A stretch of 60,433 nucleotides of DNA, from the NCBI GenBank assembly GCA_017856435.1, contig JAFMFB010000012.1, positions 1 through 60,433 of the forward strand, written 5' to 3'. Positions 45,797 to 57,052 of the stretch are shown piece after piece. A program made the position numbers and the translations under genes. How positions within the stretch are numbered: position 1 is the first letter of the stretch; each line of letters begins with the position of its first letter. The DNA is from Burkholderiaceae bacterium (GTDB lineage Bacteria > Pseudomonadota > Gammaproteobacteria > Burkholderiales > Burkholderiaceae_C). The notes beneath the pieces are model-generated. The model did not search any database and was not told where the DNA came from. It worked only from the letters and a program-made list of their open reading frames with translations.

Positions 45797-48700
45797 CGCT
45801 TGATCTCCTTGCCAGTATCGGTGCGCACCACCTTGGGGTCAGCCCAGCTACCCTCGATCCGAAATTCCTGCGTAGCCGACTCAATCAGAGGCTGTCGCAA
45901 CAAGAGCTGCGCCAAAAACGAGGTCAAGCCAGCGACCGGGTTAATCCAGGAAGTAATCAGAGAAGCCGTGCCAGCGTTGATTTCAGGCACCACTACAACC
46001 TTGAGGTTCTGGGTCTCCTTGTCAATATCGACCCGGCCTTCCATCAGCACCGCCGCATTGGCCCCTTTCATCTGCAAGTTGTTGGAACTGGCGATGCCCT
46101 GCTGTACCTTGACGTCACCACGCACAAAATCAAACACAAACCCCTCGCTGAACACATCACGAAAATCCAGCATCAGCCGCCTGGGGAGAGTTTGCAAGCT
46201 CAGCACGCCCAACAATTTGGCGATGCCGGGGTCAGCCTTGAGAAATTGCCCCCCCTCGATATTGACCTGAAAACTACCATCCAGCGTGGGGTAATCAATA
46301 GCCATGGGCGAGCCCCGCCATACCACCTGACCTTCTAGTTTTCCATGCCCCTTGCGCACCAGATCTTTCATGCCCAGACGCGTCAGCAAGACGCCCGCAT
46401 CTTCAATATCAAGCTTGAAGTCCATCAGGGTCCGCCTGACCGGGGCAACGCGTGAGCGGGTGCCGCCCAACTCAACCGCATGTCCCCAATTGCCCGCTGC
46501 GGTAAATCGAGCCTCAGGAAGCGTGATATTGAGCTTGCGGAGCTGCCAGTTTCGATCGCCCCGGTTGAGCGCTTCAATCTCCAGTCGTCCCAGTTTTTTG
46601 CCCAGCAGCTCTAGATCGCCGACAACGACATCGAGGGCCGGAATACTTTGCGGCTGTATGTCCAGCAGCTTTTCCACCTGGGCCGTGGCACTTGGTGCCA
46701 GCACCAGGCGCGCCAGGCGCGCATAAAGAAGCCCCTCCTCGCTGCGCTTGGCATTCTGGTATTCCAGATAACCACTCAACTCACGCGCATCCAGATTGAA
46801 ACGCCAGGTCGAGCCCTCGCGGCTGCCCCCCGCCACCAGTTGTTCATAGGGGCGTCCATCCAGAATCAGGGCAGTGGCGCGAAGAGCCAGACTGGTTGGC
46901 AAATAGTCCGTGGCCCCGGAATCTCCCTCCAGTCGGTTGGCCGGCAACAACGCGCGCCAGCTATCGAGGTCAAGCTTGTCAAATCGGGCTAAGGCCACCA
47001 CGCCCGTCGTTGGCAAAGGGGGCGCCTCATCAGGTCCAAGACCGATGCCCACGGCTCCGCGCACCACCTTGGGCTGCCTGCCAGTCAGGTCTCGCACGTA
47101 ATCCGCGCTGGCGACCTGACCCAGCGTAAGGATAAAGCGGTCCTGCTGAGCGGGCTTGGTATTTGAAGCCCCGTGGGGACGCAACTCGAGTCGCAAGGGC
47201 AATGCCGCCTCGGCACGCTTGTCAAAGGGTGGCGGAAGGCTAGAGCCCATTCCCTGCAAGCTGCTGTTCAACAGTAGTTCGGTGGCGCCTTCACGCCATC
47301 CCAGCGATGCAGAAAAACTGGTTTGCCCGTTGATCTGCTGGGCCAGGCGGGAAAATTCGCCCAGTTCGCGGGATTGACGCAGGCCATCCGCCGTGACCTG
47401 ACCACTCAGGTTGAGTCGTGGCAGCGCACCCCGGGCCGGGTTTGAGCCGGGCAGGAAAATGGTCCCGCCTTCAGCCCGCAGTTCACCCCCAAGGGCTCGC
47501 GCCCTGACCCCGCTCAGGGCAAACCCCTTTTCGTTGAAATGAACCAGACCCTGGGCTGATTGCAGACGGGGTAGCGATGCCGTCAGCTGTAGGTCATTGC
47601 CAGACAAGGCAATTCGACCCTGAACAGACGTCTTTTCCGGGGCAGACAAGGGCACACGCAAGCCAAACTGCACCTCGGCAGACCCGCTACCCGTGGCCCT
47701 GTCCAGAAAATGATCGGTCAGGGTGGACAAGGGCGAGGCCCCCACCACCCTAGCCAGTAGTTCATTCAAGGGCCCAGCAACAGTAGCTTGAACTTCGACG
47801 ACGCTATTGATCATGAAGTCAGGAATCGTGGCCTCGGCCTTGGTGACTCGAATCGCACTGGCACCAGCGACACGGGCGCTAGCCTTTTTGAGTTGCAACA
47901 GATGCCGATCCATCAAGAATTCGGTGTTCAACTGCGCCAAGGCTGGCCAGGGTAGCTCACCCGATGATTGAATTGCGGCAGGCAAGTAGGCAAACGTCGC
48001 GTCACGCAACTGCGCACTGACCCGGAACTCGCCCTGCCCGGCCTTGGCAAAAGGAAATTGACCAAGGTTGCCCTTGACGCGAAAGCGTACCGCCGTAGCA
48101 GGCGCACTGGTAACGGCATGGCGCAGGTAATTGCGCACCGAGCCCGGCACCTCCAGGGGAAGGTAGCGGTATACCCGGTGCCCCGCAGCGCGGCTCATGC
48201 TGCCCTGTAAATCAAGCACCCCAGGAAAGCGATCTGCCGCGGCTTCGCCTGTGCGCCAGTTGAGCTGTAGCTCCCCTTGCGCATCCGGATTGCTGAATGT
48301 CAACTTGGGCATTTGAATCGATAGCCGCTCGCCATCAATTCGCCAGCTGGCTTCTGTCTTGAGAAGGCCAAAGGTCAGGTTCGGATCTTCAAACCAACCC
48401 GGCAATTCGACTTGGCCCTCCTTGAGGGTCAGGCTGGCCTGCCCGCCAGAGGGATTAATTTCAAAGTCAGCGTCCAGGCCTTGTACTCCGGGCACTTGCA
48501 GCTTACCCACGGAACTGGCCACAGGGCTGGTCAGAGCGGCGGTCGCCAGTTGCGTCACATGCCCTTTGACCAGATAGTCTTGCGGCGATGCCGCATCACC
48601 TTGCCAGGACGCCTGAATTCGCTCAATCTGCCCGCGCGGTTGCAACGCCGTCAACTTTTCTGCCAATGGCGGAGACATCGGCAACTGCAGGGCCACCCTG

Positions 48701-49815
48701 GCCAGCGCCTGCAAATCGAGCCGCTCGCCTTGCAGCTCACCCCGCTCAGGGTTTGTGGCACTGGCCGCACTGTGCCTGAAACGTATATTTCCGCCCGGCC
48801 AGGGCATACCATCGGCCGTCTGAAAATTCAGGTTTTCTGTCCAGAGCTCGAAGCCCTCCTGCCAGCGCCTCAGGTTGAGGCGCCCTTCCAGCCTTGCCAG
48901 CTTCAGACGTTTGGAAGTTTCAACGCCGCCCAGACCGACCTCTGCCAGCTGAACATCGGCTGTGCCACCGATCAAGTCGCCCGCCTTGATATCAACCCAG
49001 GTGCGCAACATGCCTGAGCCACCCTGCACCGCCTCTCCAAGTTCCACATGGTCCTTGAGCCAAGCCAGATCCACACGGTCCATCAAGGCATGGATCTGTC
49101 CGTCCCAATCACGCCATCGGCCGGGGTGCAGGCTCAAGAGGGGAGAGCGCATACGCATCATCAGTGTGAAAGAAGAACCCCAGGCTGACGGGGGTTGCGC
49201 ATCAAGCCGCAGCATATGGCTCCTGACGCCATTACGCATCACGAAATTGACAGCCCCCAGAGGTACGGTCACTCCTCCTCGCATCTCGTCAGTCCAGTCA
49301 ATGGATCCGTTTCTGATGACCAGCTCGGCTTGCGAGAAAAACCAGTCGGCCACGGACCCCCCGGCATCATCTTGAGTAGGAATTTGCAGGCTACCGACAA
49401 AGAGGCGTCCATCAGCGGCACGCCGCAACTGAACATGCAATCCCTCGATATAGAGCTGATCAAAGCCCCGCCGCCAGAGCGATTGCGGGGATAGGGTGGC
49501 CTGAATTCGCGGCAGCAGCAAGGCTTCCCGCCCCTGCGCATCAAGCAGTCGCACGCCCCTGATCTCTACCGACGGGATCAGGCCGGGCGAATCGGCCGAA
49601 AGGGCATCGATTCGCACTGGCACCCCCAAGGCGCTTGAGGCCCAGGCCTCCAGTTGCGGCCGCAACTCAGCGATTCGAGGCACAATGATTAGGTGCAACC
49701 CAACCCAAGCCAGCAGGAACAGAAGCCACCCAGCCAGCAAGAGGCGCCAAACCCAGCGCGATGCCGTCACGAGCGTTTTGAGCCGTGCCGAAGGCACGGA
49801 AACTGGCACATGCAT
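45793..49815 (-). CDS. yhdP: YhdP family protein (AsmA-like, DUF3971)
   Basis: A very large (1340 residues) envelope protein of the YhdP/TIGR02099 family, AsmA-like bridge proteins proposed to carry phospholipids between the inner and outer membranes. The N-terminal signal anchor is at about 20-45 (VWRLLLAGWLLFLLAWVGLH), followed by a long, beta-rich periplasmic chain; the C-terminus has FDFVRGDVKVQQGIA and LITSWINPVAGLTSFLAQLL as in AsmA-type ends. It is upstream of the amidase gene and divergent from glnE, only 29 bases apart. Confidence 0.93.
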   Translation of the reverse strand: MHVPVSVPSARLKTLVTASRWVWRLLLAGWLLFLLAWVGLHLIIVPRIAELRPQLEAWASSALGVPVRIDALSADSPGLIPSVEIRGVRLLDAQGREALLLPRIQATLSPQSLWRRGFDQLYIEGLHVQLRRAADGRLFVGSLQIPTQDDAGGSVADWFFSQAELVIRNGSIDWTDEMRGGVTVPLGAVNFVMRNGVRSHMLRLDAQPPSAWGSSFTLMMRMRSPLLSLHPGRWRDWDGQIHALMDRVDLAWLKDHVELGEAVQGGSGMLRTWVDIKAGDLIGGTADVQLAEVGLGGVETSKRLKLARLEGRLNLRRWQEGFELWTENLNFQTADGMPWPGGNIRFRHSAASATNPERGELQGERLDLQALARVALQLPMSPPLAEKLTALQPRGQIERIQASWQGDAASPQDYLVKGHVTQLATAALTSPVASSVGKLQVPGVQGLDADFEINPSGGQASLTLKEGQVELPGWFEDPNLTFGLLKTEASWRIDGERLSIQMPKLTFSNPDAQGELQLNWRTGEAAADRFPGVLDLQGSMSRAAGHRVYRYLPLEVPGSVRNYLRHAVTSAPATAVRFRVKGNLGQFPFAKAGQGEFRVSAQLRDATFAYLPAAIQSSGELPWPALAQLNTEFLMDRHLLQLKKASARVAGASAIRVTKAEATIPDFMINSVVEVQATVAGPLNELLARVVGASPLSTLTDHFLDRATGSGSAEVQFGLRVPLSAPEKTSVQGRIALSGNDLQLTASLPRLQSAQGLVHFNEKGFALSGVRARALGGELRAEGGTIFLPGSNPARGALPRLNLSGQVTADGLRQSRELGEFSRLAQQINGQTSFSASLGWREGATELLLNSSLQGMGSSLPPPFDKRAEAALPLRLELRPHGASNTKPAQQDRFILTLGQVASADYVRDLTGRQPKVVRGAVGIGLGPDEAPPLPTTGVVALARFDKLDLDSWRALLPANRLEGDSGATDYLPTSLALRATALILDGRPYEQLVAGGSREGSTWRFNLDARELSGYLEYQNAKRSEEGLLYARLARLVLAPSATAQVEKLLDIQPQSIPALDVVVGDLELLGKKLGRLEIEALNRGDRNWQLRKLNITLPEARFTAAGNWGHAVELGGTRSRVAPVRRTLMDFKLDIEDAGVLLTRLGMKDLVRKGHGKLEGQVVWRGSPMAIDYPTLDGSFQVNIEGGQFLKADPGIAKLLGVLSLQTLPRRLMLDFRDVFSEGFVFDFVRGDVKVQQGIASSNNLQMKGANAAVLMEGRVDIDKETQNLKVVVVPEINAGTASLITSWINPVAGLTSFLAQLLLRQPLIESATQEFRIEGSWADPKVVRTDTGKEIKR

Positions 49816-49821
49816 TTCAAT

Positions 49822-49844
49822 AATTCAAAAATCTGACTTGAATT
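49822..49844. promoter_or_regulatory. 7-bp inverted repeat in the yhdP-glnE divergent gap
   Basis: AATTCAA (49822-49828) and TTGAATT (49838-49844) form a perfect inverted repeat with a 9-base spacer, filling almost all of the 29 bases between the two start codons and ending at the glnE ATG. It could be an operator or a hairpin near the glnE ribosome entry; no Shine-Dalgarno sequence is otherwise visible for glnE. No binding protein is known. Confidence 0.35.
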
Positions 49845-52658
49845 ATGACCCCCAACGGCATTCCTGTTGAAAGCGCCAGCGACAGCCGGCCTCCGGGGGC
49901 CGCCGCAGATTATTCGCGCTTTGTGCAGCGCATACGACGCCGCTATCCAGCGCATCTGGACCTGATACCTGCAGGCCTGCCAAACACCCGGGCCATGGCT
50001 CACGCGTTTGAGGCTCTTCGTCAGGATGGGTTGGATGTCAATGCAGCGCTTCGCCTGACCCGCCATTTGGTACTGGAGCGCCTGACCGCCCTGGACTGTG
50101 AGCATGGGCTCGCACTGAGTTTGGTGACCACGGCCATGACGGAATTGGCTGAATTTGCGCTGGAAACTGCCAGCCAGGCGAGCCAGCGCACCCTTGATGA
50201 TCTGCACGGTCATCCGATGGCGGCCGATGGCACCGACTGTGCCTGGTGGATTCTTGGCATGGGCAAGCTTGGTGCACGAGAACTCAATGTTTCCAGCGAT
50301 ATTGATCTGATTTATGTCTATGACCAGGAGGGTCAAACCAGAGGCAACGCCTTGGGACGCAACCAGGTCTCCAACCATGAGTACTTTGCCAAGGCAGTGC
50401 GCATGATCAGCCAGCTGTTGAGCGAAACCACCGAGCATGGTCTGGTGTTCCGAGTCGATCTGGCGCTGCGCCCCAACGGCAATTCCGGTCCCCCGGCGGT
50501 TTCACTGGATGCGCTGGAGGCTTACTTCCAGGTACAGGGCCGAGAGTGGGAACGGTTTGCCTGGCTCAAAAGCCGGGTAATTGCACCAAAGCAGCATTTG
50601 CAGGATGGATCAGCCCAAGCTTTGCGCGCGCTGGTTATTCCGTTTGTGTTTCGTCGCTACCTTGACTACAGCGTGTTCGATGCGTTGCGAACCCTTCATC
50701 GCCAGATTCGGGACCATGCGGCCATGCGAAGTTCGGGGCGACCCGAGCGCTACAACGACGTCAAGCTGGGTCGCGGCGGCATCCGTGAAATTGAATTCAT
50801 TGTGCAGCTGCTTCAGGTGGTCCGGGGCGGGCAGTTTCCCGAGTTACGCACCCGCCCGACCCTCAAAGCGCTGCAACGACTGATCCGCTCTGGCCTGATG
50901 CCTGAGGAAACGGCCCAGGGTCTGGCCAGTGCCTATGAATTCCTGCGCCGGCTCGAGCACCGTATTCAGTACCTTGACGACCAACAAACCCATATCCTGC
51001 CAACCCAACGTGACGATCTGACCTGGATCGCCCACAGCCTGGGTTTACCTGACTCCGCCGCCTTGCAGCTACAACTCGACCAGCATCGCGAGCTGGTCGC
51101 CAAGGAGTTTGATGTGCTGCTGGGGGCTGAGTCCGCGCCTGCGGATCGCGAGACAGGGCTTGCCGAGGGCAAGGGAGCTGACGCCACACCCGGCTGGCAG
51201 ACCCTGATCGACAAACTGCCCCAACGCCTGCGTGAACGGCTGATGGCGTTGCGAGAGCAGCCCAGGGTGCTGGCCCTGCGCGAAAAATCCCTCGACCGTT
51301 TACTGCGTTTGCTGGCCAGGACGGCCCAATGGCTTGTTGAAGGTGCGGTCACCGAAGAAGCCACCTTACGCTGGCTGGAATGGATTGAACCCCTGCTGCG
51401 ACGCGAAAGCTATCTGGCCCTGTTGCTGGAGCGCCCGCTGGTGCACGAGCGGCTAGTGCGGTTGCTGGGAACGGCCCGTTGGCCGGCGCGTTATCTGCTC
51501 TTGCACCCTGGTGTCATCGATGAGCTGGCCAGCCGCACCATGTTGCAGGAGCGCTTTGAACCTGCCGAATTTGAAAGCGAGTTGGAGCAACGGCGCCAGG
51601 CTTTAAAGGCCGCTGGCGATGCCGATGAAGAGTCACTGCTCAACATGTTGCGCCGTGCGCATCATGCCGAAGTGTTTCGCACTCTGGCACGCGATGTGGA
51701 GGGCAAGTTAAGCGTTGAACAGGTCGCCGACGATCTGAGCGCGCTGGCTGATGCTGTGCTTCGCGTGGCAACACGCTGGTGTTGGGCCGACCTGAAAAAG
51801 CGGCACCGCGAGTTGCCTCAGTTCGCAATCATTGGTTACGGCAAGCTTGGTGGCAAAGAGCTTGGCTATGGCAGCGACCTGGACATTGTGTTTGTTTATG
51901 ACGATGTCGATGAGTCGGCCCCGGAAATTTATGCCGCCTTGGTTCGAAAGCTGATCACTTGCCTGACGGTCAAAACCGGTGAGGGCGATGTTTATGAAAT
52001 CGACACCGCGCTGCGCCCCAACGGTAATTCAGGCCTGCTGGTCACCAGCTTTGAGGCCTATGCCAACTACCAGCAACAGCGTGGCAGCAATACCGCCTGG
52101 ACCTGGGAACATCAGGCCATGACACGTGCCCGCTTTGTGTTGGGGGACGATGATCTGGCTGGCGTGCAAAGCGGTGGGATTAAAGGGCCGACGGATGACG
52201 CCCCCCCGGCCGCTGGCCTGCGTCAGCGCTTCGATTCAGTTCGTCAGTCGGTGATCTGTGCCGAGCGCGACCCAGAGGCGCTGCGGCGGGAGATCATGGA
52301 TATGCGACTGAAGGTTCGCACCGCGCATCCGGTGCCCGCCGAGCGCTTTGATCTCAAGCACAGCCCCGGCGGCATGGTCGATGTCGAGTTTGCAGTGCAG
52401 TTTCTGGTGCTGGCCCATGCTGCACAACATCCAGCCCTGACAGCCAATGCCGGCAATATTGCGCTGTTGCACCTGGCCGAATCCTGTGGCCTTCTGAGCG
52501 CAGGCATCGGATCGGCGGCTGCCAGCGCGTACCGCGAGCTGCGTCGCCTGCAACACCGGGCGCGCCTGAATGAGGAGGCCACGCAACTGGATGCTGATTC
52601 ACTTCACCTTGAACGCGCGGCTGTTTTGGCCCTGTGGCGGGCTGTCTTTGAACTTTGA
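49845..52658 (+). CDS. glnE: bifunctional glutamine synthetase adenylyltransferase/deadenylase
   Basis: Adds AMP to, and removes it from, glutamine synthetase in response to PII and glutamine. The 937-residue protein has two nucleotidyltransferase domains. The N-terminal (deadenylylase) one includes GMGKLGARELNVSSDIDLIY near 140-160, and the C-terminal (adenylylase) one includes GYGKLGGKELGYGSDLDIVF near 665-685, each with the D-x-D metal pair. GlnD/PII-UTase-like helices lie between. It is convergent with rfaE2 (3 bases). Confidence 0.95.
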   Translation: MTPNGIPVESASDSRPPGAAADYSRFVQRIRRRYPAHLDLIPAGLPNTRAMAHAFEALRQDGLDVNAALRLTRHLVLERLTALDCEHGLALSLVTTAMTELAEFALETASQASQRTLDDLHGHPMAADGTDCAWWILGMGKLGARELNVSSDIDLIYVYDQEGQTRGNALGRNQVSNHEYFAKAVRMISQLLSETTEHGLVFRVDLALRPNGNSGPPAVSLDALEAYFQVQGREWERFAWLKSRVIAPKQHLQDGSAQALRALVIPFVFRRYLDYSVFDALRTLHRQIRDHAAMRSSGRPERYNDVKLGRGGIREIEFIVQLLQVVRGGQFPELRTRPTLKALQRLIRSGLMPEETAQGLASAYEFLRRLEHRIQYLDDQQTHILPTQRDDLTWIAHSLGLPDSAALQLQLDQHRELVAKEFDVLLGAESAPADRETGLAEGKGADATPGWQTLIDKLPQRLRERLMALREQPRVLALREKSLDRLLRLLARTAQWLVEGAVTEEATLRWLEWIEPLLRRESYLALLLERPLVHERLVRLLGTARWPARYLLLHPGVIDELASRTMLQERFEPAEFESELEQRRQALKAAGDADEESLLNMLRRAHHAEVFRTLARDVEGKLSVEQVADDLSALADAVLRVATRWCWADLKKRHRELPQFAIIGYGKLGGKELGYGSDLDIVFVYDDVDESAPEIYAALVRKLITCLTVKTGEGDVYEIDTALRPNGNSGLLVTSFEAYANYQQQRGSNTAWTWEHQAMTRARFVLGDDDLAGVQSGGIKGPTDDAPPAAGLRQRFDSVRQSVICAERDPEALRREIMDMRLKVRTAHPVPAERFDLKHSPGGMVDVEFAVQFLVLAHAAQHPALTANAGNIALLHLAESCGLLSAGIGSAAASAYRELRRLQHRARLNEEATQLDADSLHLERAAVLALWRAVFEL

Positions 52659-52661
52659 GAC

Positions 52662-53159
52662 TCAAGTCTGGCCGCGAATCTTGCGCACCAGCGCGGTCGT
52701 TGAGTAACCCGACACGAAAGGCAATGCCAGCGCTCGGCCTCCCCAAGATTCAACCAGCGTGGTCTCGGGCAATTTGCGCATGTCGTAATCACCTCCCTTG
52801 ACCAGAATGTCGGGGCGCAATTCAGACAGCAACTGCTGGGGCGTATCCTCATCAAACCAGGTCACCAAATCAACGGCCCCCAAAGCCGCCAGCATGATGG
52901 CCCGGTCCTGCTCATTGTTCAGCGGGCGATCGGGCCCCTTGCCAAGGCGCCGCGCCGAGGCATCGCTGTTGACCCCCACCACCAGGGCGGCCCCCAGGGC
53001 ACGGGCTTGCGCGAGATAGAGGACGTGGCCGCGATGCAGCACATCAAATACGCCATTGGTAAACACCCAGGGCCGCGGCAGTTGATTGAGCCGCTCACGC
53101 ATCTCGCTACGCGGACAGAGTTTTTTCAGAAAGGCGGGAAGCGCCGGCTCAGCTTTCAT
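52662..53159 (-). CDS. rfaE2: D-glycero-beta-D-manno-heptose 1-phosphate adenylyltransferase
   Basis: Forms ADP-heptose for the LPS inner core. The 165-residue protein is the stand-alone nucleotidyltransferase (RfaE2/HldE C-terminal) type. It has VFTNGVFDVLHRGHVLYLAQ with H42-x2-H45 and a C-terminal SGYSTTALVRKIR. The start at 53159 is supported by AGGA 8 bases upstream; longer in-frame starts exist at 53192 and 53168. The kinase half (RfaE1) is not in this window. The 140-base region upstream (53160-53299) contains nothing recognisable. Confidence 0.93.
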   Translation of the reverse strand: MKAEPALPAFLKKLCPRSEMRERLNQLPRPWVFTNGVFDVLHRGHVLYLAQARALGAALVVGVNSDASARRLGKGPDRPLNNEQDRAIMLAALGAVDLVTWFDEDTPQQLLSELRPDILVKGGDYDMRKLPETTLVESWGGRALALPFVSGYSTTALVRKIRGQT

Positions 53160-53299
53160 GGGGTGCATCCTAGCAGGGCCGCAGTCGCCCACAGGTCATT
53201 GGCGCCACCGACCCAGGCCCGTCTGACATCAATCCGGTTCTTCAGAACAGCAAAGGCAAGCGTCCGATGTGATTGCAGGATCCCGGCTTGATGTGCTGG

Positions 53300-54151
53300 C
53301 TAGACCATCTGAGCCGATGGCTCGGTGTCGCGTCCGAGCTCCTTGCGGTACCGGTTCAGCTCTTGCACGCTGGCAAACTTGCGCTCTAGCAGCAGGCCCA
53401 GGTTGTGCAGGATCCGGTCCACCACCCGAGTCTCCCAGGAGGCATCAAAGTTGATCTGCTGATCCAGCCAATGTTCCAGCCACTCGGGATCGGGCAACCG
53501 GCTTTGTACGGTATCCCGCGGGAACAGGGCCTTGTTCACATGCAGATTGGTGGGGTGCAGCGCCTGGGCGGTACGTCTGGCGCTGGCCATGAGCACCCCC
53601 ACCTTGGCGAAAGCTACCTTGGCCGCCGCGCCCGTCTTGGCAATGGCCCGCTTCATGTAGCGCAGATAGGCGCCGCCGTGCCGGGCTTCATCCTGACTCA
53701 AGGTGGTGTAGATATGCTTGATCACGGGCTCGGTATGCCAGTCGGCCGCACAGCGGTACCAGTGATTGAGCCGGATCTCGCCGCAAAAGTGCAGCATCAA
53801 GGTCTCCAGCGGCGGCGCCGGGTCAAACTCAAAGCGCACGGCGTGCAACTCTTCTTCGGTGGGTACCAGTTCGGGCCGAAACCGGCGCAGGTATTCCATC
53901 AGCACCAGCGAGTGCTTTTGCTCCTCGAAAAACCAGACCGACATAAACGCCGAAAAATCACTGTCGTCGCGGTTATCACGCAAAAACATTTCAGTCGCCG
54001 GCAAGGCCGCCCATTCGGTGATGGCGTTCATTTTGATAGTGCGAGCCTGCTCATCGGACAGACGCGAACCATCAAAGCTGGCCCAGGGAATGTCCCGCTC
54101 CAGATCCCAGCGGACCGCTTCAAGTTGCCTGAAAAGTTCGGGGTAAAGCAT
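53300..54151 (-). CDS. ferritin-like diiron carboxylate protein
   Basis: A 283-residue helical protein. It has the acyl-ACP-desaturase/ferritin-like di-iron motifs E46 (NAITEWAALPATE), E77-x2-H80 (FFEEQKH), E125 in HFCGEIRLNHW and E155-x2-H158 (QDEARHGG). The double E-x2-H and four Glu suggest a true diiron oxygenase or oxidase rather than a storage protein. The N-terminus has no signal peptide. The substrate is unknown. It sits 12 bases downstream of the GST gene on the same strand. Confidence 0.82.
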   Translation of the reverse strand: MLYPELFRQLEAVRWDLERDIPWASFDGSRLSDEQARTIKMNAITEWAALPATEMFLRDNRDDSDFSAFMSVWFFEEQKHSLVLMEYLRRFRPELVPTEEELHAVRFEFDPAPPLETLMLHFCGEIRLNHWYRCAADWHTEPVIKHIYTTLSQDEARHGGAYLRYMKRAIAKTGAAAKVAFAKVGVLMASARRTAQALHPTNLHVNKALFPRDTVQSRLPDPEWLEHWLDQQINFDASWETRVVDRILHNLGLLLERKFASVQELNRYRKELGRDTEPSAQMV

Positions 54152-54163
54152 GCGGCTTTTCTG

Positions 54164-54778
54164 TCATTGGGGCCGGGTATCCATGAAACTTGGTCGCTGC
54201 ACCAGCTTTTCATGCAGGCGGGCTAAGTTGGCGTGCCCTTCTCTCCAGCTGACCTGGGGAAAACGGAAATCGAGATACTCCATCACGCAGCCGACAGCGA
54301 TATCAGCCAGGCTCAGGTGATTGCCAAAGCAAAACGCTTTGTCGCCCAGGCCCTTGTCCATGGCACGCAGGCCTGCATCAATTTTCCCCATTTGTCTGTC
54401 AATCCAGGCCTGGCTGCGTTCGCTGGGTGTACGGTAAGCCCAGGCGGCCTCGAGCCGGGCCAGAACCAGGGCATCAAGCATGCCGTCGGCCAGCGCCTCC
54501 CAGGTCTTGACTTCAGCGCGCTCCCGCCCCACCGCAGGTATCAGCTTGCCAACCGGGGAAAGCGTGTCTACATACTCAACAATCACCCTTGAATCAAACA
54601 GGGCCTCCCCGCCCTCCATGATCAGGCAAGGCACCTTGCCCAGGGGGTTGACCTCCAGAATGCGGGTATCGGCTGACCAGACATCCTCCAGGGAATACTG
54701 GTAATCAAGTTTTTTCTCAGCCATCACAATGCGCACCTTGCGCACATAAGGACTGGTATTTGAGCCGATTAGTTTCAT
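54164..54778 (-). CDS. glutathione S-transferase family protein
   Basis: A 204-residue cytosolic GST. The thioredoxin-fold N-terminal domain starts MKLIGSNTSPYVRKVRIVMA (Ser at about 9 as likely catalytic residue) and includes GKVPCLIMEGGEALFDSRVI with the cis-Pro and the Glu-Ser-like DS glutathione site. The helical C-terminal domain follows. The start at 54778 fits the family N-terminus. It precedes the ferritin-like gene by 12 bases; both may be one oxidative-stress-related operon. The substrate is unknown. Confidence 0.92.
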   Translation of the reverse strand: MKLIGSNTSPYVRKVRIVMAEKKLDYQYSLEDVWSADTRILEVNPLGKVPCLIMEGGEALFDSRVIVEYVDTLSPVGKLIPAVGRERAEVKTWEALADGMLDALVLARLEAAWAYRTPSERSQAWIDRQMGKIDAGLRAMDKGLGDKAFCFGNHLSLADIAVGCVMEYLDFRFPQVSWREGHANLARLHEKLVQRPSFMDTRPQ

Positions 54779-54788
54779 GGTTTGATAA

Positions 54789-56258
<1,470 letters not shown>

Positions 56259-56309
56259 TTCGCCAGCCTTTGACCTGACATTACGCCAGCAAGGCTGGGG
56301 TGCCCAACC

Positions 56310-56990
56310 TTATCCCATCAGATCGTTGTCGCTGCGCGGTGTTCGATCAAAGTGGTACAAAAAATAAATCAGTACCGTTGTCGCCCCCATCAGCCACAGC
56401 GTTCCGAACAACCAGAACAGCAAGGGGACCGTCACATAGTAGGTCCGCATGCCCAGCCGATAAAAGCTACCCGCCCGGTTCAATTGAGCGGTCACTTTGA
56501 GTATTTGGGTGTTCTGACTGGTGGCGTTGAGCGGCACATTGATCGAGTAACCCACATGGTGAAAGAGGCGCACCGCCATGGCAAAGGTGAAGAAGGCAAA
56601 CAACAGGTCAAACAGCATCACCAGCAATTTGAACAACCACATGCCGCCATCCACATGCCCCAGAAAGTTGAGGGAATGCCAGGTTCCGGATAGCTTGTCG
56701 CCTTGGGCGCTCAGCGTCAGCACCCCGATGATCAGCAACACAGAGGTCGAGGCCATGAAGCTGGCTGACATGATCGAATTACGAAAAGTCTGCACCGCCA
56801 AAATGTCACGTCGATCCCGCATGACACTTGCCACCCAGGCCTCGCGGGCGGCTAGCAAGGCATCCTGCTCACTGGACTCAGGATGAAGCCGGGTGCGACG
56901 ACCCAGATAAAGCTGATAGGCCACAAAGACCAGGACACTTACGGCAAAACCAATCAGGTCGACAATATGGGCCAGTCCGAATTCACTCAT
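56310..56990 (-). CDS. DUF599 family membrane protein
   Basis: A 226-residue polytopic protein with about four helices. Its first segment, HIVDLIGFAVSVLVFVAYQL (about 7-26), is followed by a charged linker, then SMASTSVLLIIGVLTL-like, LFKLLVMLFDLLFAFFTFAM and the last helix VTVPLLFWLFGTLWLMGATT. It is a DUF599-type protein of unknown function. The start at 56990 (MSEFGLAH) was chosen because the extension upstream is unlike protein and overlaps the yaeQ promoter region. Confidence 0.85.
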   Translation of the reverse strand: MSEFGLAHIVDLIGFAVSVLVFVAYQLYLGRRTRLHPESSEQDALLAAREAWVASVMRDRRDILAVQTFRNSIMSASFMASTSVLLIIGVLTLSAQGDKLSGTWHSLNFLGHVDGGMWLFKLLVMLFDLLFAFFTFAMAVRLFHHVGYSINVPLNATSQNTQILKVTAQLNRAGSFYRLGMRTYYVTVPLLFWLFGTLWLMGATTVLIYFLYHFDRTPRSDNDLMG

Positions 56991-57052
56991 TGGGGTATTT
57001 TGCCATCCTGAGTTTTCGCGCCCCCGTTGAGCATTTTTATAAAAACACCCCC

